64,000 bases of DNA from Ignavibacteriales bacterium (GCA_021740915.1 JAIOYW010000011.1:1-64000), one strand, 5' to 3'; shown: positions 44,667-55,006, counted from the stretch's first letter. The notes: a model not told the origin generated them from the sequence alone. Program-made: numbers and translations.

Positions 44667-46892
44667 TTATTTCATCAATAGCATCTTTTGAACTGAAACA
44701 TAATCGCCTGCCTGCAAACGATAAAAATATATTCCACTCGAAAGAAGCTTATTGTTCAATCCCTTTGAAGCATCAAAAGTAATTCTATGCATACCTGCTT
44801 TTACTTCATTATCCAGTAATACACTCACTTCATTGCCAAGTATATCGAAGACTTTCAAAACTGCATGAACTGAATAAGGCAGTTGAAATTCGATCACAGT
44901 TGAGGGATTAAAAGGATTTGGATAATTTTGTTTAAGACTGAATCCCTGTATTAAATTATGATCGTCCATTTTGACAATTGTTGGTTCACCAATTATATAT
45001 CCGACTGAAGTTCCAAAGAACGCTTTGCCTGTCGGGCTGATAGCCGAGGCATACAGATAATGTTCTCCCCGGAAAGTTGTGTCAGCACTCCAGGTCGTAC
45101 CAAGATCTGTTGTCTTAAGAATTGTTCCATCAAACTGACCAATATACCCGAGAGTATCAGAGGAAAATGCAATCGTATAAAAAGATGAATCGATATCGCT
45201 GATACCATGGTCAAGATACGTCCATTCTCCGCCTTTATCAGTTGTAATACAGATAAATTTATCTCCGATCGCCATTGCAGTATTCTCATTAATTAAGGCG
45301 GCGCCCTCGAAATCCTTCGTGCTGAATTCAGCAGGAAAATTATTCAGCGAAACAGGATTCCATGTGCTTCCTCCGTCAGCAGTTCTCTGTGTCCAGAGAT
45401 CAGGGCCCAGTATGACCGCGGTTAAAGCATCAAATGCAATTATATTGCCTGAAATGTACCCTGGTCCGGCAAAAGATGCCGTCTCAGACCAGGTTTCTCC
45501 TGCATCAGTTGTTTTATAAACATGATACTCGCCATAGTCATTCTGACTGAACCAGGCATAACCATTATTCGGGTCTCCAAAACTTATACCGCCGACAAGA
45601 TTTCTGGATCCAGGATTAACTGGATCTAATACTGTCTGCCAGGAAACTCCACCATCTGTGGTTTTTACTATATGATGATTTTCTTTGAGTACAAAACCGG
45701 TGTTTTCGTTAATAAATGTCATTGCCCCGGCATTGTTTCTGCCTGTGCTTGAATAATAGTTCCAGGTATTTCCCCTGGCATCCTCACTTGCATACAGATC
45801 ACCATTCCGCGTAACGGCGTAGCCTTTACTTTCGGTCATACACATTGCATTTATTGAGGAGGGGGACTTGAATGGAAGTAATTCCCAGCTATCGCCGAAA
45901 TCGGAAGAAGAGATCAAATGTGTTGAGGTTCCAAGTGCAACAAGGTCATCATCTATCCCTGTAATATTCTGGAGCCCAAATGCAAAATCTTCAATTTTGT
46001 TTGTCCAGGTCTCTCCGCCATCGGTCGTGTGAACAACAAATGCCTTGCTGAAACCATCACTTCCGATACCCACGCCGTTTACTGCGTCCTTAAAATAGGC
46101 GTCTTTAACTCTATCGTAAACACCGGCAAAAGATTGATTTTTCTTCACCCATGTTGCACCTCCGTCAGCAGATTTATATGCCGGGACAATTACACCTGAA
46201 AATTCGTTCCCTTCACCGATAGCAATAATGTCTGTTGGACTCAGAAATTTCACGTATTTAAGATCGCGGAAAAAATTATCTGCAATCGGCGCTGAGTAAG
46301 TCCAGGTTTCCCCAAGATCGGATGAGTATTTTTCGATATCTTTTTTATCGCCAACAATCACGCCGGAGTTCCCTGAGAAATCAATATCATACCATCTGCG
46401 GTTTGTTGTCCCAACCAATGAATCCTTTTTTACCCACGTTACTCCGCCGTCAATAGTTTTAAGCAAATATGATTGTTTCAGTTTACCGGTAATAATAAAA
46501 CCTGTATTCTGATCGAAAAATTTCAGCACATCACATAAACTTAGGGTAACATGAGGTATTGCGGATCTGTAGGAATATTCCGACCATGATGCCCCTCCGT
46601 TGGTTGTTTTTAATATTATCCCGTCAAGGGTAGAACACCAGCCTTTTAGGGCATCAACAAAGAACACCTTAACAATGTCGTTCGTAATACCTGAAATTTG
46701 TTCAGACCACTGATGCCCGCCATCCGATGTAAAATAGATCGTCCCATTGTTGCCCACCATCCAGCCTGTGCTGGCATCAACAAAGGCAATATCTCTCATT
46801 GTTTCTTTAAAATCGGGGCTGCTTAGTATCTGCAGACTCTGACTAAAACTAAGTGTGCTCATAATTACGAGTGCAAAAAATATTTTGTACAT
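44667..46892 (-). CDS. T9SS-sorted YCF48/BNR-repeat protein
   Basis: 741 residues, secreted. A signal peptide (FFALVIMSTLSFSQ) is followed by a long chain of YCF48/BNR blades (about 25–640), seen as repeated TTDGG, KTTDGG and TTDKGGEW-type motifs such as FTSDGGHQW, KTTDGGVSWQT and KTTDLGTTWS. The last roughly 80 residues are a type A sorting domain (NYPNPFNPSTVIEFQL, ending VQKMLLMK). YCF48 blades were first seen in photosystem assembly factors, but in this phylum they are common adhesin or scaffold propellers. It closes a four-gene operon behind a DUF6850-like barrel. No ligand is known. The 60925–63129 gene is a paralogue with the same context. Confidence 0.88.
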   Translation of the reverse strand: MYKIFFALVIMSTLSFSQSLQILSSPDFKETMRDIAFVDASTGWMVGNNGTIYFTSDGGHQWSEQISGITNDIVKVFFVDALKGWCSTLDGIILKTTNGGASWSEYSYRSAIPHVTLSLCDVLKFFDQNTGFIITGKLKQSYLLKTIDGGVTWVKKDSLVGTTNRRWYDIDFSGNSGVIVGDKKDIEKYSSDLGETWTYSAPIADNFFRDLKYVKFLSPTDIIAIGEGNEFSGVIVPAYKSADGGATWVKKNQSFAGVYDRVKDAYFKDAVNGVGIGSDGFSKAFVVHTTDGGETWTNKIEDFAFGLQNITGIDDDLVALGTSTHLISSSDFGDSWELLPFKSPSSINAMCMTESKGYAVTRNGDLYASEDARGNTWNYYSSTGRNNAGAMTFINENTGFVLKENHHIVKTTDGGVSWQTVLDPVNPGSRNLVGGISFGDPNNGYAWFSQNDYGEYHVYKTTDAGETWSETASFAGPGYISGNIIAFDALTAVILGPDLWTQRTADGGSTWNPVSLNNFPAEFSTKDFEGAALINENTAMAIGDKFICITTDKGGEWTYLDHGISDIDSSFYTIAFSSDTLGYIGQFDGTILKTTDLGTTWSADTTFRGEHYLYASAISPTGKAFFGTSVGYIIGEPTIVKMDDHNLIQGFSLKQNYPNPFNPSTVIEFQLPYSVHAVLKVFDILGNEVSVLLDNEVKAGMHRITFDASKGLNNKLLSSGIYFYRLQAGDYVSVQKMLLMK

Positions 46893-46909
46893 ATCAGGAT
46901 CCCTGAATA

Positions 46910-48427
46910 TTAGAAAACTTTTATTCTGTATTCCAATGCTGAATCAAACGAATTACGTTTCTTTCCGCTAAAGTAAGAATCGGCATCTGCGGTTGCTATT
47001 CCATAGTTGAGATAGACCAGCAAAGAGCCATCGAAAATTTCATCTATCTGCATTGCCACAGAAAATTTATGATTGGAAAATTCTGACTGCTGGTAAAGTA
47101 AATCATACTGCCGGTAATTAATAAAGTATCCGGAAGCCATTCCGGATAACCTTTGGCCTTCATTCAGATTTTTTACGAAATAACTATAACCAAAAAGTGC
47201 GGAAATATTTTGATTCAAAGCGAACTCGGAACCAAGAGTAAAATGGATGCAGTTAAATTTTGTATAAGAGAAAACATCCGAATAATGATCATTCTCTGTG
47301 ATTGGAGTAAATGAAATACCTCCTTCAATTCCAATCGATAAAGAATTGCTTAATGTCTGCTGCAGTGCAGCCGTAAAAGAATTCTCGCTAAATTCTCTCT
47401 CATAATATAAAACATCAAACGCCGGATTTTTTGCCCAACCATTTTCAGAATGAAATAAATATTGAAAGTCGATCCTCGTGTCAGATAATTTTGTTGAAAT
47501 TCTCACCCCGGCATCAATCAGATCGTTTTTCCAAAAACCTACCGCCTCGGGATTGATTGCATCATCTTTTATATTATTCTTCTCAAATCCAATGTGCAGG
47601 AATCCGGCAGCGTTAAATATATTTTCCGGACAATAAGAAAATGTTAAGCCGGTTTTATACATATTTGTATAGGAATACCTTGTCTCTGTTTTTTTTCTGA
47701 ATACATTGGGGAAATCGTACCCTTTGAATTTTAGTATTATTGTTTCATTTGTAAGACTTCCCTCATCTTCCCGATACGCGATATGTTCATTTTTATCAGT
47801 TACATAAAAAACAAGCCCTGTATTCAGACCACTAGTGAAAGAATAGTTCATTCCGAATTTTACGTCTATATCACGGTGTTCGGATGTGGGGCGTGGCGAA
47901 ATCTGTTTAAGAGCTTCATCAACAGCATATTCGAGGCTAATGCCTGCTGAGATAGAATTAGTGATTTGAATTGCATATTCCGCATCCATTGCAATCCCAT
48001 TGATTCGCGTGTTACCGGTTGTACTGTCACCAATAAGAAATGGGTTTCCTGAATCATAATCCTTTGTGAAAATCCAATTCCAGTTCCTTCGTTCAAGCCG
48101 CTGAAAGGCAAAACTTCCCCTGAATTTTTGGGTGCTGTCAATTGATTTTTTTCCGGAAGCCCTCAGTTGATAAAAACGATTATTTTCGGGTTCGATGAAT
48201 TGTCTGAATTGACCCCTGTCATCATCTAAATCAGTTCTGATAGAAAGCACTTCATCCGATCTGCGGAAATTGAGCAATGCCGGATTGCCGCCGAAATAAT
48301 ATGGATTTGTTTTTTCTGGGAAGCCAAAGATAAGGGAAAATCCGGTCGGGAATTCATAAAAAGTCTGTCCGGATAATTCCGGGACAGTTAAAAATACGAA
48401 CAGCAGTATAATAAAAATTCTATTCAT
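46910..48427 (-). CDS. Outer-membrane β-barrel protein, DUF6850-like
   Basis: 505 residues. A signal peptide (FIILLFVFLTVPELSGQ) is followed by GGNPALLNFR, RQFIEPENNRFYQLRA, SGNPFLIGD and other alternating aromatic segments. The terminal strand is LEYRIKVF, ending in Phe as expected for barrel insertion. Family recognition as DUF6850 is from memory of the SGNPFLIGDS-type motif and operon context, not from a search. It follows the DUF4876-like lipoprotein gene by 16 bases and precedes the YCF48 cargo gene by 17. The neighbours and the TonB receptor suggest one surface complex of unknown ligand. Confidence 0.75.
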   Translation of the reverse strand: MNRIFIILLFVFLTVPELSGQTFYEFPTGFSLIFGFPEKTNPYYFGGNPALLNFRRSDEVLSIRTDLDDDRGQFRQFIEPENNRFYQLRASGKKSIDSTQKFRGSFAFQRLERRNWNWIFTKDYDSGNPFLIGDSTTGNTRINGIAMDAEYAIQITNSISAGISLEYAVDEALKQISPRPTSEHRDIDVKFGMNYSFTSGLNTGLVFYVTDKNEHIAYREDEGSLTNETIILKFKGYDFPNVFRKKTETRYSYTNMYKTGLTFSYCPENIFNAAGFLHIGFEKNNIKDDAINPEAVGFWKNDLIDAGVRISTKLSDTRIDFQYLFHSENGWAKNPAFDVLYYEREFSENSFTAALQQTLSNSLSIGIEGGISFTPITENDHYSDVFSYTKFNCIHFTLGSEFALNQNISALFGYSYFVKNLNEGQRLSGMASGYFINYRQYDLLYQQSEFSNHKFSVAMQIDEIFDGSLLVYLNYGIATADADSYFSGKKRNSFDSALEYRIKVF

Positions 48428-48443
48428 CGGATATCAGTTCGCG

Positions 48444-49637
48444 CTAATGAAAAGTTTGTGGTGTTGGTCGTTCGATGATCACAAAATCAACCGAAGAATT
48501 ATTTTCATCTTTCAGAATTTTCCTTCCGGCATCTGAAATCAGAATTCTTTCCATTGATTTTCCGGTATAAAACTGTATTCCACCCGTTGCTCCTGCATCA
48601 ATTGATTGATTCAGGATTTTAATATCAAGTTTCGTCGGATCGTCAAGATATTCAACTCCGTCAAGAATTGTTCGGTAAGGAATAAGGAACTGGTCATCGA
48701 ATGAAATCAATGAATCAGATGAAAACCGGGCAATTATCAACGAACCTTTTTCTCCGCCGATCAGCCAGTCATTTCCCGAAGGCTGATAGATACGGATCAT
48801 ATTTGGCACAGCCGGATTATCAACATCGGGAGCATCATCCTTATAAAACTCAAATTTCGAATTTGAAAGATCAACACTATTTGGTGCATTTATTCTGTGA
48901 TCAATTGCATCTTCAGCACAAACGACAAATTCACCGGGCTGGATTGGGAAATCCTGACCGCTGCCCGGAAAAATCCATATACTTTTTGAATGGACATAGG
49001 TTGGATCATCTCTATAATTCAATCCGAGATATGAACTTGCATAAACAACTGCTATCATCAGATTATCAAGATATTGAACCGAATCGGACTGATTGAAAAT
49101 CTCAACATACTTATCATGATAATACAAGCCTGAGCCTTCTGGTCCGCTGCCATAAATTTCACTTATAATCAGTGGTGATGAGCCAATAACAACTTCCATG
49201 TTAACTTCTAATGGTTCACTTATTGCGGCATTGAGCTCGATAATTCTCTCATTCTTATTTGTAAGTTTAACATTTGAAGCATCAGAACCACTGATAACCA
49301 ACATTTCCTCCGGAGTCATAAAACGATTTGCAGTCACAAGATATTTATCCGAAAGTATGCCGCTAATACTCACAACACCATTAGAGTCGGAGAATAGAGT
49401 GTATTCTGTTCCGAGAAGATTTGATTTCAGAGTGACTTCTGCGCCCCTAACTCTTGAATTCCCATACAGGGTTTCCATAAAACCGGAATTATCCTTAAGC
49501 ACCAGACTGAAAGTAATATTTCTTTCAACTTTTTCCGGTTTTGATTCTGTGCTAAGAAAATCACTGCAACTGAATAGAATAATTACAGAAATTGCTGCGA
49601 AAGAAATTTTAATGATTTTCGATTTCCATTTTTTCAT
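48444..49637 (-). CDS. DUF4876-like lipoprotein
   Basis: 397 residues. The start KWKSKIIKISFAAISVIILFSC gives a lipobox Cys at about residue 24. After an Ig-like N-terminal part (about 40–150), residues about 155–395 carry LIISEIYGSGPEGSGLYYHD, EIFNQSDSVQYLDNL and FVVCAEDAIDHRINAPNSVD. This is the lamin-tail-like pattern of DUF4876 proteins, which in other Bacteroidota are found beside TonB receptors. That association is from family knowledge. It is located 5 bases after the TonB receptor gene and 16 before the barrel gene. It is probably displayed on the outer membrane as receptor partner; the ligand is unknown. Confidence 0.8.
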   Translation of the reverse strand: MKKWKSKIIKISFAAISVIILFSCSDFLSTESKPEKVERNITFSLVLKDNSGFMETLYGNSRVRGAEVTLKSNLLGTEYTLFSDSNGVVSISGILSDKYLVTANRFMTPEEMLVISGSDASNVKLTNKNERIIELNAAISEPLEVNMEVVIGSSPLIISEIYGSGPEGSGLYYHDKYVEIFNQSDSVQYLDNLMIAVVYASSYLGLNYRDDPTYVHSKSIWIFPGSGQDFPIQPGEFVVCAEDAIDHRINAPNSVDLSNSKFEFYKDDAPDVDNPAVPNMIRIYQPSGNDWLIGGEKGSLIIARFSSDSLISFDDQFLIPYRTILDGVEYLDDPTKLDIKILNQSIDAGATGGIQFYTGKSMERILISDAGRKILKDENNSSVDFVIIERPTPQTFH

Positions 49638-49642
49638 ATTTA

Positions 49643-52312
49643 TCAGTTAAAATTTAATGTTGTACTGAAATCTATTCCGTAAAAGATATCCGGATTCCTT
49701 CTTTCATATGATGGTGCTGCCGATGAACTTCTTTGCAATTTGTACAATGGTCGGTTATTAAAAAAGTTATTCACATAAAATGAGACCGCCGCTCCTTTCC
49801 AGAGTGATTTACTTACTTTAAGATTAAAAAGCCATTTGTTTGGTCTGTCTTCCTCGAGCAGTTCAAAGGACTGAACAGTGCGGCGCAGGGCTGAATATTT
49901 CACATCAATACGCTCTTCCATCGGAATATAAGTCAAAATCCCATCGGGTGAAAAATACCCGATCGCCAATGTATCATCGTACCGCGTCCGTCCATCAATT
50001 TCAAATAGTTTTTGCTGAATATGCAGGGTTAACCAGAGACCAAGTGTTTTTGCCTGTACTTCAAATCTGTAATTGATCAGCAAATCCTTGCTGTAATACT
50101 CGTAGGAGTTGTACATCGGCATCACTTCCATATTCATAGCGGGAACAAATCTGGATGAAGAAAAATAATAACCGTTTTCGGTTCCACTTTCATTATAGAC
50201 ATAAGCCGCATCAATTTTTAATACTGTATTTATAACAGGTATTCTCTTTGTGCTAACCGATGCCTCAATTCCATTTACATTCTGCCATCCATTATTTGCA
50301 TTCTGTAAATATGTGTCAATATAGGTGTGGGAAATAAAGGCACCATCCTCATCGGGCCAGTTTGGGAACGAACGCTTGTAATATGTTGTCGGTATCGTAA
50401 TACCTTTGAACATTCCTGTAGTTCTATTCATATAACCGGTCACCGAAAAGCCCCAGAAATCAAACTGCTGATCAAAACTTGCTTCATATTTGGTCTGCTT
50501 ATATCCTTTGATATTATCATTAGACTGCCGACGGATAAAAGTTGAGACAATTGCGAAATTGCTGTCGGGATACTGTGGATTAACCACTGACACAGTATCT
50601 ATTATATCGTAATACTTATCCTGTGCGAAAATCATCCCCAGAGGAGGAGACTTCGATGTGACGCCATATCCAAGCCTGAATTGCGAATTGTCACTCAGAT
50701 TCATAGAAAAAGTAATTCTGGGGTTTAAAAAACTTCCATTATGTGATTCTATAAAATCCGCCTGACCAATCAGCCCCTTAAGATTGATCCCTGTTGGTCT
50801 GTATGTCTCATATCTGACGCCAACCTGTAATGTAAAGGGTCTCCAGATATTACCGGTAATTTTATCCTCGGCGTAAAGGCTGAATATCGGATAATCCGGT
50901 ATATCACTGTATGTCCTTAATCTTGGAGTTGTTGTCGAAACACTTGGCGGGAAAAGGGGATCGAATACAATTCCCTCTCCTTTATTAAAATCGTTGCGAT
51001 ATGTTCCGCCGAAGACCCATCCGTGAAGCAGTTCTCCGGTAAAAAATTTATAATAATAATTCAGATCGGCATAGATGTTCCAAACATCCCCGTTGATATA
51101 TTTTTTACCCAGATACGATCCAAACACTATACGCCCGGGCTGTGTGCCTTCAGTAAGCCGGTCGGAGATAACTATATTATCCCTCGAAACCAATTGCTGA
51201 ATAAATGAATTTTGCCGTGTGTAAGAAACGGATACTCTCGAAGAAAGTTTGTTGAAAGAATCGTAATACTTTGAAAAATTTCCTGTGTATTTGAAATTAA
51301 GATCCCTGTTATACCATGCTTCCCTTAAAGCATAACCCGGTTTTTCCTTATACTCATCAAATGCGCGGGTAAAACTGATTATGTTTTTTATATTATAATC
51401 GTCATTATCCCGTTCAAGAGAAAGCTGCGTAGCAATCCTTGTATAACCATCCCCCTGTATCCTGATATCTCTTTCTGAAGAAGCAAGATTAAAATTTCCA
51501 TTGAGTATCCAGTTTCCTAAATTGAATCCTCCGCTCAGATTCAATTCATAAAGTTGAGGATTGTATTTAATTTTGGCAATTGACATTTCGGCAGCCGCTT
51601 TGGTCCTGACAATCATTAAACCATCTGTCAGATCGCCATAAACAGCCGAAGGTATTCCGCGAATAATCTCAACTTCTTTAATATTCTCGGCAGGAATTGA
51701 ACGGAGGTCTATTCCGCTGTTGGCTGTTGAATAACCAACACCCACCTGCATATTGGCATTATTAGAGACAGGAACTCCATCGAGTACGATCTGTGTACCG
51801 AGAGCATCGCCACTTCTAATTTGGGCTTTTTCCGATGTGTTGAGTGTCGGGTTCGTAACCTCAACACCAGGGGTAAGTTTTAGCACATCGTTAAGACTTG
51901 CTGCCTGCATATGCTCAATCTCATTTGATGAGACCACCGTTTTTGTTTCAGGCGTAATCGGCAGGAATTCTGACTGGACTGTCACTTCAATCGTACCGAT
52001 CTCGAATGAGGTGCTTTTTAACGTAAAATTTTTTTCAATAGTCCTGTCAGAGATTACCTGAATTTTCTGAAGCACTTTATCATAACCGATATAGGATACT
52101 TCAATAGTAAAAGTGCCGGGATGTGAAATTAGTTTATATCTTCCTCTCTGATCAGCAGCTGTCCCGGTATTATTCTCTTTAATAATCAGATTTGTGAAAG
52201 GCAGAGGATTACCTTTTTCATCGGTAACAATACCGGTAATTCCTCCAGGGTTGGTTTGTGCAAAGACCTGGAAGAAAATTGAAGAAAATAAGATAAAAGC
52301 CAGAATTTTCAT
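49643..52312 (-). CDS. TonB-dependent receptor with carboxypeptidase-regulatory-like domain (third copy)
   Basis: 889 residues from the ATG at 52312, which begins a signal peptide (KILAFILFSSIFFQVFAQ); an ATG at 52351 lies inside a terminator hairpin and is rejected. It has the CarboxypepD_reg-like domain (about 22–105, GGITGIVTDEKGNPLPFTNL, DQRGRYKLISHPGTFTIEV). The plug follows (about 115–220, LNDVLKLTPGVEVTNP, LGTQIVLDGVPVSN, IPSAVYGDLTDGLMIVRTKA), then the barrel ending DFSTTLNFN. Unlike the other two receptors, it is followed by DUF4876 and DUF6850 genes instead of PorV genes. No ribosome binding site precedes the ATG. Only 28 bases separate it from the hairpin, so its promoter is unclear. 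Substrate unknown. Confidence 0.9.
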   Translation of the reverse strand: MKILAFILFSSIFFQVFAQTNPGGITGIVTDEKGNPLPFTNLIIKENNTGTAADQRGRYKLISHPGTFTIEVSYIGYDKVLQKIQVISDRTIEKNFTLKSTSFEIGTIEVTVQSEFLPITPETKTVVSSNEIEHMQAASLNDVLKLTPGVEVTNPTLNTSEKAQIRSGDALGTQIVLDGVPVSNNANMQVGVGYSTANSGIDLRSIPAENIKEVEIIRGIPSAVYGDLTDGLMIVRTKAAAEMSIAKIKYNPQLYELNLSGGFNLGNWILNGNFNLASSERDIRIQGDGYTRIATQLSLERDNDDYNIKNIISFTRAFDEYKEKPGYALREAWYNRDLNFKYTGNFSKYYDSFNKLSSRVSVSYTRQNSFIQQLVSRDNIVISDRLTEGTQPGRIVFGSYLGKKYINGDVWNIYADLNYYYKFFTGELLHGWVFGGTYRNDFNKGEGIVFDPLFPPSVSTTTPRLRTYSDIPDYPIFSLYAEDKITGNIWRPFTLQVGVRYETYRPTGINLKGLIGQADFIESHNGSFLNPRITFSMNLSDNSQFRLGYGVTSKSPPLGMIFAQDKYYDIIDTVSVVNPQYPDSNFAIVSTFIRRQSNDNIKGYKQTKYEASFDQQFDFWGFSVTGYMNRTTGMFKGITIPTTYYKRSFPNWPDEDGAFISHTYIDTYLQNANNGWQNVNGIEASVSTKRIPVINTVLKIDAAYVYNESGTENGYYFSSSRFVPAMNMEVMPMYNSYEYYSKDLLINYRFEVQAKTLGLWLTLHIQQKLFEIDGRTRYDDTLAIGYFSPDGILTYIPMEERIDVKYSALRRTVQSFELLEEDRPNKWLFNLKVSKSLWKGAAVSFYVNNFFNNRPLYKLQRSSSAAPSYERRNPDIFYGIDFSTTLNFN

Positions 52313-52335
52313 AAAAACTTTAAGTAAATTATAAT

Positions 52336-52362
52336 AAAAACAGAGCGGCATCAGCCGCTCTG
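52336..52362 (-). terminator. Terminator between YCF48 T9SS gene and TonB receptor gene
   Basis: A perfect 9-base-pair stem (CAGAGCGGC 52341–52349 with GCCGCTCTG 52354–52362, loop ATCA). On the minus strand five T follow at 52340–52336. It lies 11 bases after the stop codon at 52374. Confidence 0.88.
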
Positions 52363-52373
52363 TTCAGCTAAGA

Positions 52374-54803
52374 TTACTTGAGTAAGATCATTTTCTTTTG
52401 ATCAGTGAAATTACCCGCTTTAATTGTATAGAAATAGACACCGCTTGCAAGCTCGCTTGCATTAAAGTCAACCTGATAAGTTCCGGCATCCTTCACCTCA
52501 TTAACAAGAGTTGCAACTTCAGCGCCAACAAGGTTGAATATTTTTAATTCCACATTAGATTTTACCGCAACCTGATAATTAATAGTGGTTGCCGGGTTAA
52601 AAGGATTAGGATAATTCTGTGAAAGCGAGAAAGAAACAGGGGCTGAAAAATCAACCATAACAATTTCTGAATATTCGAAAGAACCATCAAAATCGGTCTG
52701 TTTCAATCTGTAATAAACTGCTCCGTTGAATGAAACATTGTCCTTAAATAAATAGTGACTGACTTCGGTTGTAGTACCATTGCCCTGAACAATGCCGATA
52801 TTTGTCCATTCCGCTGTACCCAGTTTTCTTTCAACCTGGAAACTTTCATTGTTAACTTCTGTAGCGGTCACCCAGTTCAATGTAACTTGTGAGCCATTGA
52901 CCGAAGCATTAAAAGAAGTAAGTTCAACAGGGATCTGAGGATTGCTGTAACCCTTCAGTATCGTTCCGCCACTTCCGCCGGTCCAGAGGTCATTTCCAAC
53001 TATAGCAACACTGTACAAGCCATTATTGTTGATTTTTTTCGCTCTGACCCAGTTAGTTCCACCATCCTCGGTGTAGAGTATATTGCCGTTAATATCAACT
53101 GTCCATGTAATATTTTCGTCCTTGCAACCAATACCCCAGATACTTCCATAATTATCGAATTCCGATGGGAATACAACTGCATTCCACGTCAGACCGCCAT
53201 CAGTAGTTTTGGAAAGAACCGGTGAGGGTGAGTTGTATCCGCCAATATAACCGGTGAAGTCATCGAGAAAGCCGATTGCAAAAAAGCTTCCCGGAATATT
53301 TGTTACAAGAGCAGTCCAGTTATCACCGCCATCGGTGGTCATAAATGCTTTTGCAGATCCGCCGACAGCAATTACTTTCTGAGCATTGAATACTTTCAGT
53401 CCATAAACAGTTGTGGTTCCGAATGGAGTATTTGTCAATGTCCAGGTGGTTCCGCCGTCAACAGTTTTTAAAATATTTCCGGTCGAACTTGCTGCATAGC
53501 CTGTAAGTTCATCTGCAAATCCCATGTCGTAAAAATCAGCTGATGTGCTGCTTATCGGATTAGTTTGCTGTGTAAAAGTTGCACCGGCATCAGTGGTTTT
53601 AAACAACTTATTATTTCCTGTTCCGGCATACCATGTTTCCATGGTCGGCATTGCGAATGAATATACCTGAAGTGTGAAGTTGTATCCTACATCATTCCAG
53701 GTTGCTCCGCCATCAGTGGTTTTAAGCAGGAAGCCGAGATTATCTGCGGTAGTTGTAGAGCCGCCAGCGGCAAGACCGAATGTACCGGTTTTGAATCTGA
53801 TCTGCCTGAGAGTTTCGGTCGTAATTGTCGGGACCAGAGATGTCCAGCTATCCCCGGCATCCGTACTCTTATACAATGCGCCATATTTACCTGCCGCATA
53901 GTAAACAGAACCAAATTTTGTCAAACCATACATAGGCTCAGGACCTGAAGCAACACCTGTCCAAGAGAGTCCGCCATCTGTTGTTTTATATATATCACCA
54001 TTATTGTTATTAGTGATAAAACCGGTTGTAAGACTTTCAAAGTAAACAAAATTTGGAACAATTAGTCCATTGGAAACAGTGCTGTTCCATGTTGCTCCGC
54101 CATCTGTTGTATAATAAATCTTACCGCCGTCCTGTGAAGCAAACCAGCCATGATCAGCATCAACAAAAGAAATACCCCAGATTGTTTTAGTAAATCCTGT
54201 TGGGGTAACATCAACCCAGGTTGCACCGTAATCTGTTGAACGGCTGAGATACTGGACAGCGCTGCTTGAGGCAGTTCCAATATAAATATTGTCAGCAGAT
54301 ACTACTTCAAGAGCATAAATTGAATTGGTAATAGGTGAACTTAAACTGACCCATGTTGCTCCGCCATCAGTAGTTTTGATAATTGTACCGCTGGCGCCGA
54401 CAGCATATACTGTGTCTGCATCAACATAATCAATTGCGTATAGCTTTGTAGTCACACCGGTGACAAGGGTTTCGCCGCTCGCACCGCCATCGGTAGTTTT
54501 GATAACAACTCCGAGATCACCGCAAACGTAGCCGATCAAAGAGGTTGGCCAGGCTGAAGCTTTTAATTCCCGACCTTCGGGCTGATCGACATATAGTGTG
54601 TTAAGTGTAGTCCCCCCGTCATTTGAGTTCAAATAAACTCCGGACTGACCGAAAGCAAGCACAACATCTTCGCTGAGAGCCTTAACCGTGTTCAGAGTAT
54701 TTCCCTGCGGTTTAGGGTTCTGCCATTCCCATTCGAATGACTGTGCAATTGTCATCGAAGTTATTATAAGAACTCCGAGAAGAAGTGTAACATATTTTTT
54801 CAT
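52374..54803 (-). CDS. T9SS-sorted YCF48-repeat protein with fibronectin-like domain
   Basis: 809 residues from the ATG at 54803, preceded by GAGGTG at 5–10 bases; the GTG at 54815 is part of that site. A signal peptide (KYVTLLLGVLIITSMTIAQ) is followed by YCF48/BNR blades with about ten TTDGG or TDAGDSW-type motifs (residues about 25–620). Next is a fibronectin-like cargo module (about 630–720, PVELTSFNASVNGSQVTLNW, AVYYRLKQTDFDG) usual in T9SS proteins of this phylum. The sorting domain has NYPNPFNPATTINY and ends KKMILLK. It is a single-gene unit closed by the 52336–52362 terminator. Role: surface propeller, possibly adhesion; ligand unknown. Confidence 0.9.
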   Translation of the reverse strand: MKKYVTLLLGVLIITSMTIAQSFEWEWQNPKPQGNTLNTVKALSEDVVLAFGQSGVYLNSNDGGTTLNTLYVDQPEGRELKASAWPTSLIGYVCGDLGVVIKTTDGGASGETLVTGVTTKLYAIDYVDADTVYAVGASGTIIKTTDGGATWVSLSSPITNSIYALEVVSADNIYIGTASSSAVQYLSRSTDYGATWVDVTPTGFTKTIWGISFVDADHGWFASQDGGKIYYTTDGGATWNSTVSNGLIVPNFVYFESLTTGFITNNNNGDIYKTTDGGLSWTGVASGPEPMYGLTKFGSVYYAAGKYGALYKSTDAGDSWTSLVPTITTETLRQIRFKTGTFGLAAGGSTTTADNLGFLLKTTDGGATWNDVGYNFTLQVYSFAMPTMETWYAGTGNNKLFKTTDAGATFTQQTNPISSTSADFYDMGFADELTGYAASSTGNILKTVDGGTTWTLTNTPFGTTTVYGLKVFNAQKVIAVGGSAKAFMTTDGGDNWTALVTNIPGSFFAIGFLDDFTGYIGGYNSPSPVLSKTTDGGLTWNAVVFPSEFDNYGSIWGIGCKDENITWTVDINGNILYTEDGGTNWVRAKKINNNGLYSVAIVGNDLWTGGSGGTILKGYSNPQIPVELTSFNASVNGSQVTLNWVTATEVNNESFQVERKLGTAEWTNIGIVQGNGTTTEVSHYLFKDNVSFNGAVYYRLKQTDFDGSFEYSEIVMVDFSAPVSFSLSQNYPNPFNPATTINYQVAVKSNVELKIFNLVGAEVATLVNEVKDAGTYQVDFNASELASGVYFYTIKAGNFTDQKKMILLK

Positions 54804-54860
54804 TAAGCACCTCACAGATTTGTTAAGTAGTTAGTTAAAAATATCTCTTAAAACCTGGCA

Positions 54861-54891
54861 GAGTTTCCCATGAAATTCAACAAGGAAACTC
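54861..54891 (-). repeat. Inverted repeat in the leader of the 52374–54803 gene
   Basis: GAGTTTCC (54861–54868) and GGAAACTC (54884–54891) flank a 15-base loop. It lies about 60 bases upstream of the start codon and about 115 bases beyond the stop codon of the 4Fe-4S gene. No T run follows on the minus strand, so it reads more as leader structure or operator than as terminator. Confidence 0.35.
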
Positions 54892-55006
54892 CCGCCATTA
54901 AAAGTTTTTTGTGATAACTGTTTATTAACAATCACCATTTAATTTGTCTTATCGTTTTGCACTTTTTCAACCTAATCAATAAATCAGTTTAATATTTATT
55001 TATGAT

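Noticed and set aside
44667-46892. YCF48 repeats as a sign of photosynthesis
   Set aside because: These blades are widespread in T9SS cargo of non-phototrophs; the proteins here have signal peptides and sorting domains, and no photosystem gene is present.
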